Source: Bifidobacteriaceae bacterium | Lineage (GTDB): Bacteria > Actinomycetota > Actinomycetes > Actinomycetales > WQXJ01 | Direction of reading: 5' to 3' | Length of the DNA stretch: 5,685 nucleotides | NCBI GenBank assembly: GCA_031278075.1 | Contig: JAITLE010000126.1 | Span: forward strand, 1-5,685 | In this document: one piece after another, positions 4,921 through 5,685 of the stretch | How the letters are laid out: the number at the start of each line of letters is the position of its first letter | Numbering within the stretch: position 1 is the stretch's first letter | Notes under the pieces: model-generated | Database searches by the model: none | What the model was told of the DNA's origin: nothing | What the model saw: the letters and a program-made list of their open reading frames with translations, nothing else | Translations under genes and position numbers: made by a program

Positions 4921-5685
4921 ATGCCTCCTCAGGGTTTCGTCTGCGACAAGTGCGGCAGCCCGCGGAGTGACGCCGCCCGCTTCTGCGGAGTTTGCGGGGC
5001 GCCGGCGCCCCCAGCGGTCCCACCGCCCACGCCATTGCCGGGTGGGCCGCCCGTCAATCCACTCGGGCCCAGGCCCGCCGCCACGGCGGGCGGCCCGCCA
5101 GCAGGGCAAGCGCCCGTCGGCGCGCCAAGCGCCGGAGCGGGCCAGGGACCGCGACCAGCGCCGTACGGCGGGCCCCCGCCACAGGGACCACCGCCGCAAG
5201 GGCCACCACGGCAGGCGCCACCCGCCGGAGCGGGACCCGCGTGGGGACCGCATCCGACGCCGTACGGCGGGCCCCCGCCACAAGGGCCGCCACGGCAAGC
5301 GCCGCCCGCCGGAGCCGGGCCCGCGTGGGGACCGCGACCAGCGCCATACGGCGCGCCACCAGCCGAGGGTGGCCCACTACAGGTGCCGCATCCGCAGGGA
5401 CCGCCACGGCAGGGGCCACCCGGGACGCCACCCGCCGGAGCGGGACCCGCGTGGGGACCGCGACCAGCGCCATACGGCGGGCCCCCGCCACAAGGGCCGC
5501 CACGACAGGCGCCACCCGCTGGAACCGGACCTGCCTGGGGACCGCGACCAGCACCGTACGGCGGACCACCACCACAGGGGCTCGCGCCACAGGGATCAGC
5601 GCGGCAAGGGCCACCTCCGCAGGGACCGCATCCGCAGGGACCACCTCCGCAAGGGCCACCTCCGCAAGGGTCACCTCCGCAAGGG
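4921..5685 (+). CDS. Zinc-ribbon protein with Pro/Gly/Gln-rich repeat region (3' end outside window)
   Basis: An open frame of 255 codons that runs off the right edge without a stop, so the C-terminus is unknown. The start is firm: AGGAAGGG (4907-4914) lies six bases before the ATG. Residues 8-25 form a compact zinc ribbon, CDKC then CGVC (C8, C11, C22, C25; CxxC-x10-CxxC). From residue 29 on the chain is almost entirely Pro, Gly, Ala and Gln with scattered Arg, His and Trp/Tyr, so it should be disordered. It is built of a module of about 28 residues and then PPPQG-type pentapeptides. Actinobacterial proteins that begin with a zinc ribbon and a proline-rich linker often continue into one or more membrane segments or a small C-terminal domain; that is expectation, as none is visible here. 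No signal peptide; an N-terminal zinc ribbon suggests a cytoplasmic N-terminus. Function unknown. It is divergent from malQ, with no shared role evident. Confidence 0.85.
   Translation, partial: MPPQGFVCDKCGSPRSDAARFCGVCGAPAPPAVPPPTPLPGGPPVNPLGPRPAATAGGPPAGQAPVGAPSAGAGQGPRPAPYGGPPPQGPPPQGPPRQAPPAGAGPAWGPHPTPYGGPPPQGPPRQAPPAGAGPAWGPRPAPYGAPPAEGGPLQVPHPQGPPRQGPPGTPPAGAGPAWGPRPAPYGGPPPQGPPRQAPPAGTGPAWGPRPAPYGGPPPQGLAPQGSARQGPPPQGPHPQGPPPQGPPPQGSPPQG
5125..5580 (+). repeat. Degenerate 84-bp (28-residue) coding repeats
   Basis: Within the zinc-ribbon gene a module opening with PPAGAGPAWGP, followed by P-Y-G-G-PPPQG-PPRQA, recurs. Clear copies start at 5218 (residues 100-127), 5302 (128 on, lengthened by 14 residues), 5428 (170-197) and 5512 (198-220, partial). 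A Trp-less early version starts near 5125 (residue 69). The copies at 5218 and 5428 are each 84 bp and share their first 33 bases exactly, differing at only a few later positions, which shows duplication at DNA level and not merely similar composition. Trp residues fall at 108, 136, 178 and 206; Tyr at 82, 115, 143, 185 and 213. Confidence 0.8.
5611..5685 (+). repeat. 15-bp tandem repeats encoding PPPQG-type pentapeptides
   Basis: Five head-to-tail 15-base units fill 5611-5685. Units 3 and 4 (5641-5655, 5656-5670) are identical, CCACCTCCGCAAGGG; unit 5 differs from them by one base (first C to T, giving SPPQG); units 1 and 2 carry CAGGGA endings, and unit 2 has a His codon. The array reaches the window edge and may continue. 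A 15-bp period keeps the reading frame whatever the copy number. Confidence 0.85.

Noticed and set aside
5054..5674. 206-codon minus-strand frame opposite the proline-rich repeats
   Set aside because: Its Val/Ala/Arg repeats are simply the reverse complement of the Pro/Gly repeats. The plus frame has the ribosome site and the zinc ribbon.
5125..5685. CRISPR-like or satellite array
   Set aside because: The repeats are in frame inside an open coding region, without unique spacers of constant length, so they are coding repeats.

Overview
The window is a GC-rich stretch of chromosome-like DNA (about two thirds G+C or more by eye, with third codon positions strongly biased to G/C). The leaderless-type promoters, the VanZ-RDD fusion and the long MalQ form suggest a high-GC Gram-positive, i.e. 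an actinobacterium. I see no rRNA, tRNA, CRISPR array, phage gene, transposase or insertion sequence.

Layout from left to right. Bases 1-200 hold a GC-rich hairpin (63-81) that may terminate a gene lying off the left edge, then a TATGCT -10 hexamer placed exactly for a leaderless start. Bases 201-1268 (+) encode a membrane protein with a VanZ-like N-terminal half and an RDD-like C-terminal half. An 86-base gap follows, holding a strong inverted repeat (1316-1340) directly against an AAGGAG Shine-Dalgarno. That site serves a 66-residue hypothetical ORF (1355-1555, +). Converging on it from the right, on the minus strand, are a NIPA/EamA-like multi-pass transporter (1587-2447) and malQ, a GH77 4-alpha-glucanotransferase (2488-4674). 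These two read in the same direction, 40 bases apart, with malQ first. malQ appears leaderless, from a TAACCT -10 hexamer.

A 246-base divergent gap (4675-4920) separates malQ from a plus-strand gene that starts at 4921 and runs open off the right edge (255 codons seen). It begins with a four-cysteine zinc ribbon, followed by about 230 residues of Pro/Gly/Gln-rich repeats: a module of about 28 residues with one Trp and one Tyr each, then 15-bp units encoding PPPQG-type pentapeptides.

Functionally the only pathway gene is malQ (maltodextrin/glycogen breakdown and remodelling). The transporter is probably co-transcribed with it, but its substrate cannot be told from sequence. The VanZ-RDD protein is an envelope protein of unknown exact role. 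The zinc-ribbon/proline-rich protein is the most unusual item and is incomplete here. I found no gene cluster resembling a new defence, mobile or biosynthetic system. The points worth checking are the two leaderless-type starts, the hairpin abutting the small ORF's ribosome-binding site, the small ORF itself, and the repeat-rich protein.
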